Part shown: in pieces, positions 18,944-28,088 of the stretch
How positions within the stretch are numbered: position 1 is the stretch's first letter
Layout of the letters: each line of letters opens with the position of its first letter
Origin: Haemophilus sputorum CCUG 13788
Lineage (GTDB): Bacteria; Pseudomonadota; Gammaproteobacteria; Enterobacterales; Pasteurellaceae
Assembly (NCBI RefSeq): GCF_000238795.1
Contig: NZ_AFNK01000031.1
Span: 124,001 to 188,000, forward strand
Direction: 5' to 3'
DNA length: 64,000 bases
Position numbers and translations under genes: made by a program
The notes under the pieces: generated by a model
Seen by the model: only the letters and a program-made list of their open reading frames with translations
The model's database searches: none
Told to the model about the DNA's origin: nothing

Positions 18944-20076
18944 TAGTTTTTATGCTCTCTTACGCTGGCGATGAGTAAGCTCAATACGCCATATAACATT
19001 AAGCCAATAATAAAGGTCGCAATGATATTGTAAATTCGGTTTGGCTCTAACGCCCAGTCCGGTTTGCTTGGTTGGCTAATCACTTCCAAATAAAGTTGTT
19101 GGCGATCTGCTTCTCCACGCGTATTTTGTAATGAAGTCATTGCGGCTGTCAGTTGTTGTTGCGCTAACTCATTCGCTAACATTAAACGTTGGTAATCCGC
19201 AGTTTGTGTCGCAGCTGAGTTGCCATTACCTGATAATTGGCGAGTTTGTTCATCAATCTCTTTTTTCAAGCTTTTTTGGCGCATTTGTAACGCTGGCACT
19301 TGCGGGTTATCTGGTGTAATTGAAACTAATTGTGCTAATTGCGTTTCAACACGAATCAACTCACTTTTCAAACTTGAAATTAACGAAATTTGTACGCCAG
19401 ATTGCGCCGGTAAATCGAAAATCTTATTTTTGATACGATATTGACTCAAAGCCTGTGCAGTTTCCTTCACATTTTTCTCTGCATCTGCGACTGCTTGCTC
19501 AGCAAATTCGATAGTATCTTTTCTTGCTCGTTCATTTAAGCGATTGATTAACGACTCACCTTCTTTTAACAAACGTTCGTTAATTTGCTGACCTTCTTCT
19601 GCATTAAATGCTCGCACACGAAGGGTTGCAATACCAGAAATAGAATCTACATCAACACTCAAACGCTCTTTAAAATAACGATAGAATGCCTCTTGAGTAT
19701 CGTTTAATCCAAATCCATTAAAACGACTTAATACATCACCTTTTTCGGTATAGAAAGCACGAAGTGGTAAATTTTGTTCTAACTCTGCTAATGCGGTGCG
19801 TGAACGCATATATTCTTGCACAGAATAAGTATCATCTTGTGAGCGAGAAAAACCTGTGCTTTGTAATAATGCGCCAACGCCAGTTAAAGAAGATTGGCTA
19901 CCAGGTGAGCGCACAACGAAACTTGATTCTGAAACATAAATATCAGAAGCAAACATTCCAAAATAAACGCCAGCAAAGGCGGTTGGGAACAATACTGTTA
20001 ACCAAAAAAGTGGATTCAGTTTTTTCCAGAGTGATTTTTTCTTTTTCGTCGGCATCGCCGAATTTTCGATAGTCAT
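18943..20076 (-). CDS. bexC: Capsule export polysaccharide co-polymerase / periplasmic adaptor
   Basis: Inner-membrane PCP-3 protein of the KpsE/CtrB/BexC family that bridges the BexAB exporter and the outer-membrane BexD channel. The protein has 377 aa: N-terminal membrane segment (about residues 25-45), a periplasmic part starting DIYVSESSFVVRSPG, long coiled-coil helices (about 170-310), and a second C-terminal membrane segment after PSKPDWALEPNRIYN, the conserved proline-rich motif. Overlaps bexB by one base. Confidence 0.95.
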   Translation of the reverse strand: MTIENSAMPTKKKKSLWKKLNPLFWLTVLFPTAFAGVYFGMFASDIYVSESSFVVRSPGSQSSLTGVGALLQSTGFSRSQDDTYSVQEYMRSRTALAELEQNLPLRAFYTEKGDVLSRFNGFGLNDTQEAFYRYFKERLSVDVDSISGIATLRVRAFNAEEGQQINERLLKEGESLINRLNERARKDTIEFAEQAVADAEKNVKETAQALSQYRIKNKIFDLPAQSGVQISLISSLKSELIRVETQLAQLVSITPDNPQVPALQMRQKSLKKEIDEQTRQLSGNGNSAATQTADYQRLMLANELAQQQLTAAMTSLQNTRGEADRQQLYLEVISQPSKPDWALEPNRIYNIIATFIIGLMLYGVLSLLIASVREHKN

Positions 20077-20089
20077 GTCATCCCCTTAA

Positions 20090-21274
20090 TTAGTAACTTC
20101 TGATAGTGTTGGTCGTGCTGGTTACCGGAGAGGTAATCGAGAAAATCATTCTCAAGAATTTTTGGAATTCTGAAAGTGGTGCATTCGACACATACACAAT
20201 ATCTTTATCTTGAATCGGGAAACGTTGTAATAAGAACATCGTTTCCGGCGCTAATAAATTCGCACGATAAACGGTTGGTACTTCCATCCCGTTACCATAA
20301 CCTTTTTCTGCCCATTCTTGCTGTGCGTGAGCATCTAACTGTGTAAATGGTGTATAACGGAAGACAAACACCCCGCGCGGGTCAGAACGCGTATCAATCA
20401 AACCACCCATTTTCCCAATAGCTTCTGCAAGTGTGATACCACTGCTTGAAAAACGCAGTTGTTGGTTATTGCCTACGGCACCTAAACCAGTAAATTTATA
20501 CGGTGTGTTTAAAAGTGAAACAACATCACCCGCACGCAATACAATATTTTGTGCAGGATCTGCGATTAAGGTTTCAAATGCTAATGTTTTAACTTGATTA
20601 CCACGGGTCAGTTGAACGGTCACATCTTCAATGTTTTCCATTGCACCACCTACAGCGGCCACCGCATCTAACACACGTTCATTATTAGCACTTAATGGCA
20701 TACGTACTGTACTGCCTTGGCGAATAACAGTCACATCTGATGAATTATTGTTAGCAATTTTTACTACAGCTTGTGGCTGATTCGCTTTACGGCTAAGGCT
20801 GGCTACAATTTGTGATTGAATAGCTTCTGGTGTTTTACCCGCAACACGAATATTGCCAACGAATGGCACTGTGACTGTTCCATTTTTATTTACCATTTGT
20901 GCTGGCAGTTGGGTTACATGCCCACTTCCTTGTCCTTCGCTACTAAATGTTGAACCAAATAAAACCGCAGGTGGTGCTTCCCAAATCGAAATCTCTAACA
21001 CATCACCAACATTAACAGCACCAGCATAGCCACCATTACCACGCACATCTGCAAAACCTGAAAAACGCTGGCTTTGTTGAGCTGCATACATTTGCTGCAC
21101 TAACGACTCATTTAATTCAATTACATTCACTTTTGCTGCTAATTCAGAAGCATCAGCACCTTGGTTCATCTCTAATACCGCCGAATGACTCGGTCCTGAA
21201 GTGGGTAGCGAAGAACAAGCTGACAGCCCTAACATTAACCCTGCACAGACTGCTTTTAATCGATAATTTTTCAT
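20090..21274 (-). CDS. bexD: Outer-membrane capsule export channel lipoprotein
   Basis: OPX-family (Wza/KpsD/CtrA) channel that carries capsule through the outer membrane. The protein has 394 aa, with a signal peptide and lipobox LSACSS. The polysaccharide-export domain runs from about residue 95 (VGDVLEISIWEAPPA) through PFVGNIRVAGKTPEAIQ. Two SLBB-like segments follow (around RVLDAVAAVGG and LAEAIGKMGG). First gene of the leftward bexDCBA operon, 13 bp ahead of bexC. Divergent from the serotype-specific genes across about 310 bp. Confidence 0.95.
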   Translation of the reverse strand: MKNYRLKAVCAGLMLGLSACSSLPTSGPSHSAVLEMNQGADASELAAKVNVIELNESLVQQMYAAQQSQRFSGFADVRGNGGYAGAVNVGDVLEISIWEAPPAVLFGSTFSSEGQGSGHVTQLPAQMVNKNGTVTVPFVGNIRVAGKTPEAIQSQIVASLSRKANQPQAVVKIANNNSSDVTVIRQGSTVRMPLSANNERVLDAVAAVGGAMENIEDVTVQLTRGNQVKTLAFETLIADPAQNIVLRAGDVVSLLNTPYKFTGLGAVGNNQQLRFSSSGITLAEAIGKMGGLIDTRSDPRGVFVFRYTPFTQLDAHAQQEWAEKGYGNGMEVPTVYRANLLAPETMFLLQRFPIQDKDIVYVSNAPLSEFQKFLRMIFSITSPVTSTTNTIRSY

Positions 21275-21585
21275 TGATGTATCATCTCATAATAAGGAAG
21301 ACAAGCGGTCAAATTTGCCAATTATTTTGCAAACTACTACGCCTATATTCGTGAAAATAATCTTAAGAGTATAACATTTATTCAAGAAGGAAAAAAATGG
21401 TATTACACTTCCCCCATTGACAAATTTGACATTCATTTGGCGCTTCTAATGACTTTTTCTTATAAAAGTAAATAAATTCATCTTTACTGACAACCCTTAT
21501 GGAATAAGGTATAATCAAAATTTGGCTTTGCTATGAAAACATACAAAATAATATTCAATATAATTATCTTAAGGTTATATTAAAT
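21275..21585. other. Divergent capsule promoter region
   Basis: About 310 bp without a gene between bexD (leftward) and the first serotype gene (rightward). It holds an ACAAGCGGTCAAATTT uptake signal at about 21301, AT-rich DNA and the rightward promoter at 21487-21515. The bexD promoter must be here too, but I see only a weak TATACT-like -10 (about 21367-21372, minus strand) without a clear -35. Confidence 0.7.
21487..21515 (+). promoter_or_regulatory. Sigma-70 promoter for capsule region 2/3
   Basis: CTGACA (21487-21492), exactly 17 bp, then a perfect TATAAT (21510-21515). A start near 21522 would leave a leader of about 64 nt before the ATG at 21586. Best core promoter in the window. Confidence 0.75.
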
Positions 21586-22686
21586 ATGAAAAAACTTAAA
21601 AAATTTATCACTAAACCACATATATTTTTTCGTGATGCACTAAATAATAAATATCCAGTTATAAATAATGAACAAGGAATTAGTGAATTTGATGAAAATG
21701 CCGTTATTGACCATCAAGAAAAATTAGAAAAATTAGAAAACTCACTAATGAATACATCAATACCAGTTGATGTCGTTTTTACGTGGGTTAATGATAAAGA
21801 TCAAAAATGGCAAGAAAAGAAACAATACTATTCAACACTAGCAAACAACTGTGCGCTTTATGCGAAAGATAATGCCAGATTTGAAGAGCATAACGAGTTA
21901 TTTTACTCGGTTAAAAGCGTGCAAAAATTCTTACCTTGGGTAAGATATATTTTTATTGTAACAGATAATCAAATACCAGATTGGCTTAACAAAGAAGAAC
22001 AGCAAATTAAAATTATTGATCATCGTGAAATTATTGATAAAAATTATCTTCCTACATTTAATTCTCATGTAATTGAAGCTAATCTACATAAAATTCCAAA
22101 CCTGAGTGAGCATTTTATTTATTTTAATGATGATGTATTTGTCGCTAAACCTTTACAAAAAAGCCATTTTTTCAAACCTAATGGGCTAGCCTCTATTTTT
22201 TTATCTATTAAAAACCTAGATAAAATGTATGCAAAAGGTACAAGTACTCCAACATTACTTGCCTCAATGAACTCTAGAAGATTATTGAGAAAATTATATG
22301 GACGAGAATTAAACGCACAAACTCCATTAATCCATTCTTATATTCCACTCAAGAAAAGTATTTTTGAAAAAATATGGGGTGTATTTAGAAACGAAATAGA
22401 AGAATTCTTATCAAATAGATTTAGAGGGAAAAATGACCTTAATTTAGCTACTTTTTTCGTCCCTTATGCGATGTATCTAGAAGGAAAGAGCGTTCTCACA
22501 CCAGAAATTTGCTATTACTTTAATATTCGCTCAGCAAATGCCAAAGCGCAATATAAAAAACTACTAAAGAAAAAATATATGGCAAAGCAACCACACTCTT
22601 TTTGTGCTAATGATTTTAATAGCAAAACAAAGATATCTAGCTATAAAAACAAATTGACTGAAACCCTAAAAGAATATTACAAATAA
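21586..22686 (+). CDS. Stealth-family capsule phosphotransferase (sugar-1-phosphate transferase)
   Basis: Stealth proteins transfer sugar 1-phosphate and build phosphodiester-linked capsules, as in meningococcal A and X polymerases. All four conserved regions are seen in this 366-aa protein: CR1 VDVVFTWVND (61-70), CR2 with RFEEHNELFYSVKSV to FIVTDNQIPDWL (98-134), CR3 NSHVIEANLHKIPNLSEHFIYFNDDVF-type (159-185; Asn-Asp-Asp metal site), and CR4 KNDLNLATFFVPY (about 283-295). The N-terminus (KKFITKPHIFFRDALNN) is a basic amphipathic segment shared with the next protein. First gene of AT-rich region 2; 8 bp ahead of the next gene. Donor sugar cannot be read from sequence. Confidence 0.85.
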   Translation: MKKLKKFITKPHIFFRDALNNKYPVINNEQGISEFDENAVIDHQEKLEKLENSLMNTSIPVDVVFTWVNDKDQKWQEKKQYYSTLANNCALYAKDNARFEEHNELFYSVKSVQKFLPWVRYIFIVTDNQIPDWLNKEEQQIKIIDHREIIDKNYLPTFNSHVIEANLHKIPNLSEHFIYFNDDVFVAKPLQKSHFFKPNGLASIFLSIKNLDKMYAKGTSTPTLLASMNSRRLLRKLYGRELNAQTPLIHSYIPLKKSIFEKIWGVFRNEIEEFLSNRFRGKNDLNLATFFVPYAMYLEGKSVLTPEICYYFNIRSANAKAQYKKLLKKKYMAKQPHSFCANDFNSKTKISSYKNKLTETLKEYYK

Positions 22687-22694
22687 GGAAAACT

Positions 22695-25322
22695 ATGAAA
22701 CCTATAAATAGAAAAATCAGAAAACTAAAAAATAACCCAAAATTATTTTTCAAAGACTTCTTAAAAAATAAAAAAACAAAGTTAATAAATAACTTTTATA
22801 AAATTGCACCTAAGAAATATAGTAAAAACAAGAAATTTACTATTATCAGCGCAGTTTATAATGTAGGAGATTACCTAGATGAATTTATCATATCTCTAGA
22901 AAATCAGAGATTAGACTTTAGAACAAATATAAATATCATATTTGTGGACGATGGTTCTAAAGATAACTCTAAAGAAATAATTAACAAATGGATTAAGAAA
23001 TATCCATCAAATATTTTCTATATCTACAAAGAAAATGGTGGGCAGGCTTCTGCTAGAAATCTAGGACTAGAATATATAAAAACAGAATGGGTTACATTTA
23101 TTGATCCAGATGACTTCCTAGATGTTAATTATTTTTATCTAATCAACAAAAATATTGAATCAGAAGAAAATGTTGGAGCTGTTATTACTAAATTTAAACT
23201 ATTCAAAGAAAAATTTGGAACATTTCATGATGGTTTCCAAACAGACTTCTGTTTTACAAAACCAATTAGAATATTAAATAGCAAGAATTTGGAAGATTGT
23301 GTACAGTTTTCTTCTAGCTCATCTGTTTATAGAACAGATATAATTCAAAAGAACAATATAAGATTTGATCATAAACTTACAGCTTCTTTTGAAGATACTA
23401 AATATTTTTATGAATATCTATACCATCTTCCTGAAAGTAAAGTTATTTATGTTAAAGATGCATTATACTATTATAGATTAAGAGCAAGTGAAAATTCATC
23501 ATCTAATAACCAATGGAAAAAGAAAGCAAAATATATTGAATTCTTTAAAAATGGTTTATTAGAAACTGTAAATCTTTTTAAAGATCACAACAATAAAATA
23601 CCTAACTTCATTCAACGACTAGTACTTTTTTCTATAATACCTTATTTACAGGTTGGAATGATTAATAGAAACAGAATAGAAAATGTTCTCAATGAAAAAG
23701 AGAAGGAATTACTGTTAGAATATATTACTGAGTCTTTAAGCTTTGTTGAAAATAAAACTATTGAAGAATTCTATAATTCCCCTGGCAATTTCTTCTGGAT
23801 TTCGGCTATTCTAAATTACTTTAGAAATGAACAACCTAATGAAATACGAGTTTACATTAATAAAGTTGATATAGAGAATAATCTTATTTACTTTAGAAGT
23901 TACGGCAAGAAAAACTCGAAAAATGAATTGTATATTGATAATCAAAAGCTAGAGGCTGTATCAGAAAGAAAAATATCATATAATTTATTTGAAAAAGAGT
24001 TAATAACTGAATTTAACTCATGCTATAAAATAGAGGAAAATACGCTCCAAAAAATAATGTTTAAGATAAATGATCGCCCTACAAAAATATATACCGACTT
24101 TAAAGTCATGTTGCCTAATGACACTAATATTTATGAGGGATATCATAAAAAACTTAATAGTTTCAAAGATATTCTTATCTTTGTAGATTCTGGGTATAAA
24201 GCAGATGATAATGCAGAGCACCTTTATAGAAACTGGTATAAAAATGGCTATTTAAAAAATAAAGAAGCGTATTACCTATTAGATAGGAATAGTTCTCATT
24301 GGAATAAATTGCTTTTGGAAGGTTTTAACTTAGTAGATATAAACTCATTGAGATGTATCAAAATCTTAAAAGAAGCAAAATATATATTTTCTTCCTATCT
24401 ACCAGGCCATTTAAATCAATGGGTTAAAAATCATTCTTTTAAGTTTCAGAAATTTATATTTCTACAACATGGAGTGGTTACATCAAATTTATCTAAACCA
24501 TTTAACGCATCTTATTCTCAAATAAGCAAAATGGTTATTTCAACAACCTTTGAAAAGGAAGAAATTCTCACCGATAAATTTAATTATATATTTCATGAAA
24601 ATGATCTCATCTATTCTGGAATACCTAGATTAGATAATTTATTTAGTAAATCTAAGAATATTAAGATTCATAAAAAAGGAGCGAAACATATTCTTATTTG
24701 CCCAACTTGGAGGACCTCACTAAGTTTATTAAATCTTTCGCTAGAACGAAATGTTAATGATTTTTTTAATTCTGAATACATTCAAAAATGGGTAACATTG
24801 TTAAATAACAAACACCTTTCTGAATTAATAAATAAACAGAAGATAAAAATAACATTTTGTATGCACCAGGAATTATTTTCACTATTAGAACAAAATGAAT
24901 TAGAACAAAGATTTATTAACCTTATTGAAAATAAAAACATTACTATTATTAATCCTAGAGAAATAAACTATCAAGAATTATTTCTTAACAATGATGTTTT
25001 AATCACTGATTTTTCTTCCTTGCATTTTGATTTTGCATCACTCAATAAACCTGTAATATATTATCAATTTGATAAAGACAGTTTCTATGGAGTAAGCCAT
25101 TCATATCAAAAAGGAATATTTGATTTTAATGAACACGGATTTGGCCCAGTATTAGTAGAACAAGAGCAAGTAATTAAATACATAAGAGAATATTTGTCTC
25201 AAGGAAGTAAGAGATTCAAGAATTTCTCAAATAGATATAAATCCATATATCTACATACTGATGGTCAATCATCAGAAATTATTTTCAATACTATTTTTAA
25301 AGGAACTCAAAATGAACAATAA
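22695..25322 (+). CDS. Bifunctional GT2 glycosyltransferase - TagF-like polyol-phosphate transferase (capsule polymerase candidate)
   Basis: An 875-aa fusion. N-terminal GT-A (GT2) domain, residues about 45-300: FTIISAVYNVGDYLDEF, IIFVDDGSKDNS, GGQASARNLGLEY and the DxD-like FIDPDDFLD. C-terminal CDP-glycerol:glycerophosphotransferase (TagF/GT-B) domain, about 480-870: DILIFVDSGYKADDNAEHLY, FLQHGVVTSNL, a PTWRTSL motif and ITDFSSLHFDFASLNKPVIYY, typical of teichoic-acid-type polymerases. The family moves glycerol- or ribitol-phosphate from CDP-polyols. It probably adds a sugar and a polyol phosphate alternately. The start motif RKLKNNPKLFFKDFLKN resembles the Stealth protein's. No CDP-polyol synthesis gene is nearby. 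Confidence 0.85.
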   Translation: MKPINRKIRKLKNNPKLFFKDFLKNKKTKLINNFYKIAPKKYSKNKKFTIISAVYNVGDYLDEFIISLENQRLDFRTNINIIFVDDGSKDNSKEIINKWIKKYPSNIFYIYKENGGQASARNLGLEYIKTEWVTFIDPDDFLDVNYFYLINKNIESEENVGAVITKFKLFKEKFGTFHDGFQTDFCFTKPIRILNSKNLEDCVQFSSSSSVYRTDIIQKNNIRFDHKLTASFEDTKYFYEYLYHLPESKVIYVKDALYYYRLRASENSSSNNQWKKKAKYIEFFKNGLLETVNLFKDHNNKIPNFIQRLVLFSIIPYLQVGMINRNRIENVLNEKEKELLLEYITESLSFVENKTIEEFYNSPGNFFWISAILNYFRNEQPNEIRVYINKVDIENNLIYFRSYGKKNSKNELYIDNQKLEAVSERKISYNLFEKELITEFNSCYKIEENTLQKIMFKINDRPTKIYTDFKVMLPNDTNIYEGYHKKLNSFKDILIFVDSGYKADDNAEHLYRNWYKNGYLKNKEAYYLLDRNSSHWNKLLLEGFNLVDINSLRCIKILKEAKYIFSSYLPGHLNQWVKNHSFKFQKFIFLQHGVVTSNLSKPFNASYSQISKMVISTTFEKEEILTDKFNYIFHENDLIYSGIPRLDNLFSKSKNIKIHKKGAKHILICPTWRTSLSLLNLSLERNVNDFFNSEYIQKWVTLLNNKHLSELINKQKIKITFCMHQELFSLLEQNELEQRFINLIENKNITIINPREINYQELFLNNDVLITDFSSLHFDFASLNKPVIYYQFDKDSFYGVSHSYQKGIFDFNEHGFGPVLVEQEQVIKYIREYLSQGSKRFKNFSNRYKSIYLHTDGQSSEIIFNTIFKGTQNEQ

Positions 25323-25932
25323 TCTAATTGAATTTGTTACTAAAGATGGAAGTCGAAGATCTATTGGACCAAATGACATAAAAGGTCTTAGATTTAACTT
25401 TCTAGGTGAAAATAACCATATCGTGATTCATGAGGGAACAACTTTTTCTGACTGCTCAATGTCATTAATCAAAGACTCATATATTGAAATTGGTGCTTCA
25501 CAATATCTAATAAATAAACTCTATTTATTTGCAAACCAAAGCAGAATAGAAATAGGCACTGATTTTTCCTGTTGGGGAGTAGAAATAAGATGTCACGAGC
25601 CAAAATGTTTGGTTACAATTGGAAATGATTGCATGTTTTCTGAAGAAATTCTTATTTATCCTACAGACTGCCATACGATATATGATATCACAACTAAAGA
25701 GGTACTTAATATTGCTAAACCTATTGTCATTGGAAATCATGTCTGGTGCGGTAGATCTGTGAAAATTATGAAAGGTAGTGTAATTGCTTCGAATTCAATT
25801 ATAGACTTAGGTGCACACATAAATCGTCCATTTAATAAAGAAAATACCTTACTAACAGGAGTACCTGCTCAAATTATTCGCGAAAATGTAAACTGGTCTA
25901 GAAAAAGCCCCTTCGATTATATAAACAAATGA
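25312..25932 (+). CDS. Hexapeptide-repeat (LbH) O-acetyltransferase of the capsule locus
   Basis: With ATG at 25312 (AAAGGAACTCAAA before it) the protein has 206 aa and overlaps the end of the preceding gene by 11 bp, so it is translationally coupled. The left-handed beta-helix pattern is seen in IEIGTDFSCWGVEIRCHE, VTIGNDCMFSEEILIYPTD and IVIGNHVWCGRSVKIMKGS, with the acceptor-proximal HTIYD motif and the C-terminal GVPAQIIRENV that is usual for sugar O-acetyltransferases. Likely adds acetyl groups to the capsule polymer using acetyl-CoA. The substrate is inferred only from location. Confidence 0.8.
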   Translation: MNNNLIEFVTKDGSRRSIGPNDIKGLRFNFLGENNHIVIHEGTTFSDCSMSLIKDSYIEIGASQYLINKLYLFANQSRIEIGTDFSCWGVEIRCHEPKCLVTIGNDCMFSEEILIYPTDCHTIYDITTKEVLNIAKPIVIGNHVWCGRSVKIMKGSVIASNSIIDLGAHINRPFNKENTLLTGVPAQIIRENVNWSRKSPFDYINK

Positions 25933-26016
25933 TTATTTTAATGTATAAATCATTTTTGAAAAAAATAGGGCTATTAGCCTTACTTTTTTATTAAAGCTAA
26001 TAGAGAAAATAAAACC

Positions 26017-28059
26017 ATGCCAACTGCACTGATTTTCTCGCACGGAATCAAAAAAATTCCCCATTTAGCCTCATTTTTTCCTAATGAGGAATTGGCTTTC
26101 GCGCGCATTTTTTCTGTGCCGAAGGCTGATTCTGTATTGGGTTGGGGGCTGCGTCCTTCTACGAAAAAATCACGTGCATATGCACAAAAGCATAACTTAC
26201 CATTTATCGCCTTAGAAGACGGCTTTTTACGTTCTTTAGGTCTGGGGGTTGATGGTTATCCACCACTTTCTATGGTCGTAGATAAATTAGGTATTTATTA
26301 CGACACGACTCGTCCCTCAACATTGGAACAGCTTGTTCTAGCGAGTGAATGTGATGAGGTTTTAGCGGAAAAAGCTCGTTTACAAATTGTGACGCATCAA
26401 CTTTCAAAATATAACCAAACATTGGTGGATTATGAGAAAGAAGGTGATGAGCAGTTAGTGCTTGTCATCGATCAAACCTTTAGCGATATGGCGGTGAAAT
26501 ATGGTCAAGCCGATGCAGAGCATTTTGCGCAAATGTTGCAAGCTGCCATTGCAGAAAATCCAAACGCTAAAATTTTAGTGAAGACCCATCCTGATGTATT
26601 AAGTGGTAAAAAGCAGGGCTATTTTTCGCCAAATGAAAACTATCCAAGCAACGTGCATTTTTTTAGTGATCCCGTCAATCCGATTTCGCTGATTAAAGCC
26701 GTAGAGAAAGTTTATTGTGTTACCTCTCAAATGGGGTTTGAAGCATTACTGGTGGGTAAACCGGTGGTAACTTTTGGCGTACCATGGTTTGCTGGCTGGG
26801 GCGTGACGGATGATCGTCATCCGAATGCTAAAGCGCTAGCACAAAGTGAGCGCCGTAAAGTGCGGTCAGTTTTACAACTGTTTTATGCGGCATATTTTCA
26901 ATATACCCGTTATTTGAATCCGAATACCGGCAAGGCTGGAACGATTTTTGATGTAATCAACCACATCATTCACACCAAAGCACTTAACTTGCGCTTACAA
27001 GGCAATCTCTATTGCGTTGGAATGTCTCTGTGGAAACGTGCGGTTATTAAACCGTTTTTCCGATTACCAAGCTGCAAGCTACATTTTGTTAAAGATGTGA
27101 GCAAACTCAGTGGTAAAACATTCACCAAAAATGACCGCTTGTTGCTATGGGGAACGGGTAAAGAAGCTGCGCTAAATTATGCTAAAGCGCATAATATTAA
27201 CGTACTCAGAATGGAAGATGGCTTTATTCGTTCAGTTGGGCTTGGTTCAAACTTGGTTGCGCCACTTTCTTTAGTGTGTGACGATTTAGGCATTTATTTC
27301 AATGCAGAAAGTCCTTCTCGCTTAGAAGAGATTTTGCAGCATCAACAATTTACCGAAGTGGATTTAATTGAAGCCAAGCAGCTACAACATGCATTGGTAT
27401 CGCAACATATCGGTAAATATAATGTCGGGGAAGGTAAATTTTCTTTACCGAATACAGTCAAAAAGAAAATTTTAGTGGTGGGACAGGTCGAAGACGATGC
27501 GTCTATTCGAACCGGCTCCCCAAATATTCGTACTAATTTAGATTTATTAAAAACAGTACGTGCAACAAACCCAGAAGCTTATATCGTTTATAAGCCACAC
27601 CCGGATGTTGTAAGCGGTAACCGCATTGGTCATATTACAGAATCGCAAGCGGTCAAATTAGCGGATCAAATTGCAAAAACAGAAAACGTGCTTGACTGTA
27701 TCAATGCCGTGGATGAATTGCACACCATGACATCTCTTGCTGGCTTTGAAGCCTTGCTAAGAAACAAAACTGTACATTGCTATGGTTTACCGTTTTATAG
27801 CCACTGGGGATTGACCATTGATCACTGCTCTTTTAACCGCCGCAATCGAAAACTTTCATTGTTAGAACTTATTGCTGGCACATTGGTCTATTATCCGCAA
27901 TACGTCAATCCAAATACTGGCGAGCTAACCAATGCTCAAACAGCGATTGAAATTTTAAAAGCACAGCGTTTAGCGCTTAATCACAGTGGCATTCATCGCC
28001 ATTGGCTAGCTAAACAATATGGCAAATTGCAGCATTTAGTGCGCGCATTGCGTACTTAA
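26017..28059 (+). CDS. hcsA: Capsule lipid-linker Kdo transferase HcsA (KpsC/LipA family)
   Basis: With HcsB it builds the poly-Kdo linker on lysophosphatidylglycerol to which group 2 capsules are attached. The protein has 680 aa and is an internal duplication: EDGFLRSLGLGVDGYPPLS in the first half and EDGFIRSVGLGSNLVAPLS in the second, each with a later KTHPD or KPHPDV motif and a GVPWFAGWG or GLPFYSHWG motif. These are the two KpsC transferase modules. GC content is back to the genome level, so this is the conserved region 3. It carries one Hin-type uptake core (26858-26866). Confidence 0.95.
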   Translation: MPTALIFSHGIKKIPHLASFFPNEELAFARIFSVPKADSVLGWGLRPSTKKSRAYAQKHNLPFIALEDGFLRSLGLGVDGYPPLSMVVDKLGIYYDTTRPSTLEQLVLASECDEVLAEKARLQIVTHQLSKYNQTLVDYEKEGDEQLVLVIDQTFSDMAVKYGQADAEHFAQMLQAAIAENPNAKILVKTHPDVLSGKKQGYFSPNENYPSNVHFFSDPVNPISLIKAVEKVYCVTSQMGFEALLVGKPVVTFGVPWFAGWGVTDDRHPNAKALAQSERRKVRSVLQLFYAAYFQYTRYLNPNTGKAGTIFDVINHIIHTKALNLRLQGNLYCVGMSLWKRAVIKPFFRLPSCKLHFVKDVSKLSGKTFTKNDRLLLWGTGKEAALNYAKAHNINVLRMEDGFIRSVGLGSNLVAPLSLVCDDLGIYFNAESPSRLEEILQHQQFTEVDLIEAKQLQHALVSQHIGKYNVGEGKFSLPNTVKKKILVVGQVEDDASIRTGSPNIRTNLDLLKTVRATNPEAYIVYKPHPDVVSGNRIGHITESQAVKLADQIAKTENVLDCINAVDELHTMTSLAGFEALLRNKTVHCYGLPFYSHWGLTIDHCSFNRRNRKLSLLELIAGTLVYYPQYVNPNTGELTNAQTAIEILKAQRLALNHSGIHRHWLAKQYGKLQHLVRALRT

Positions 28060-28088
28060 AAAATCAGGGTAAAATACCCTTTGATTAC

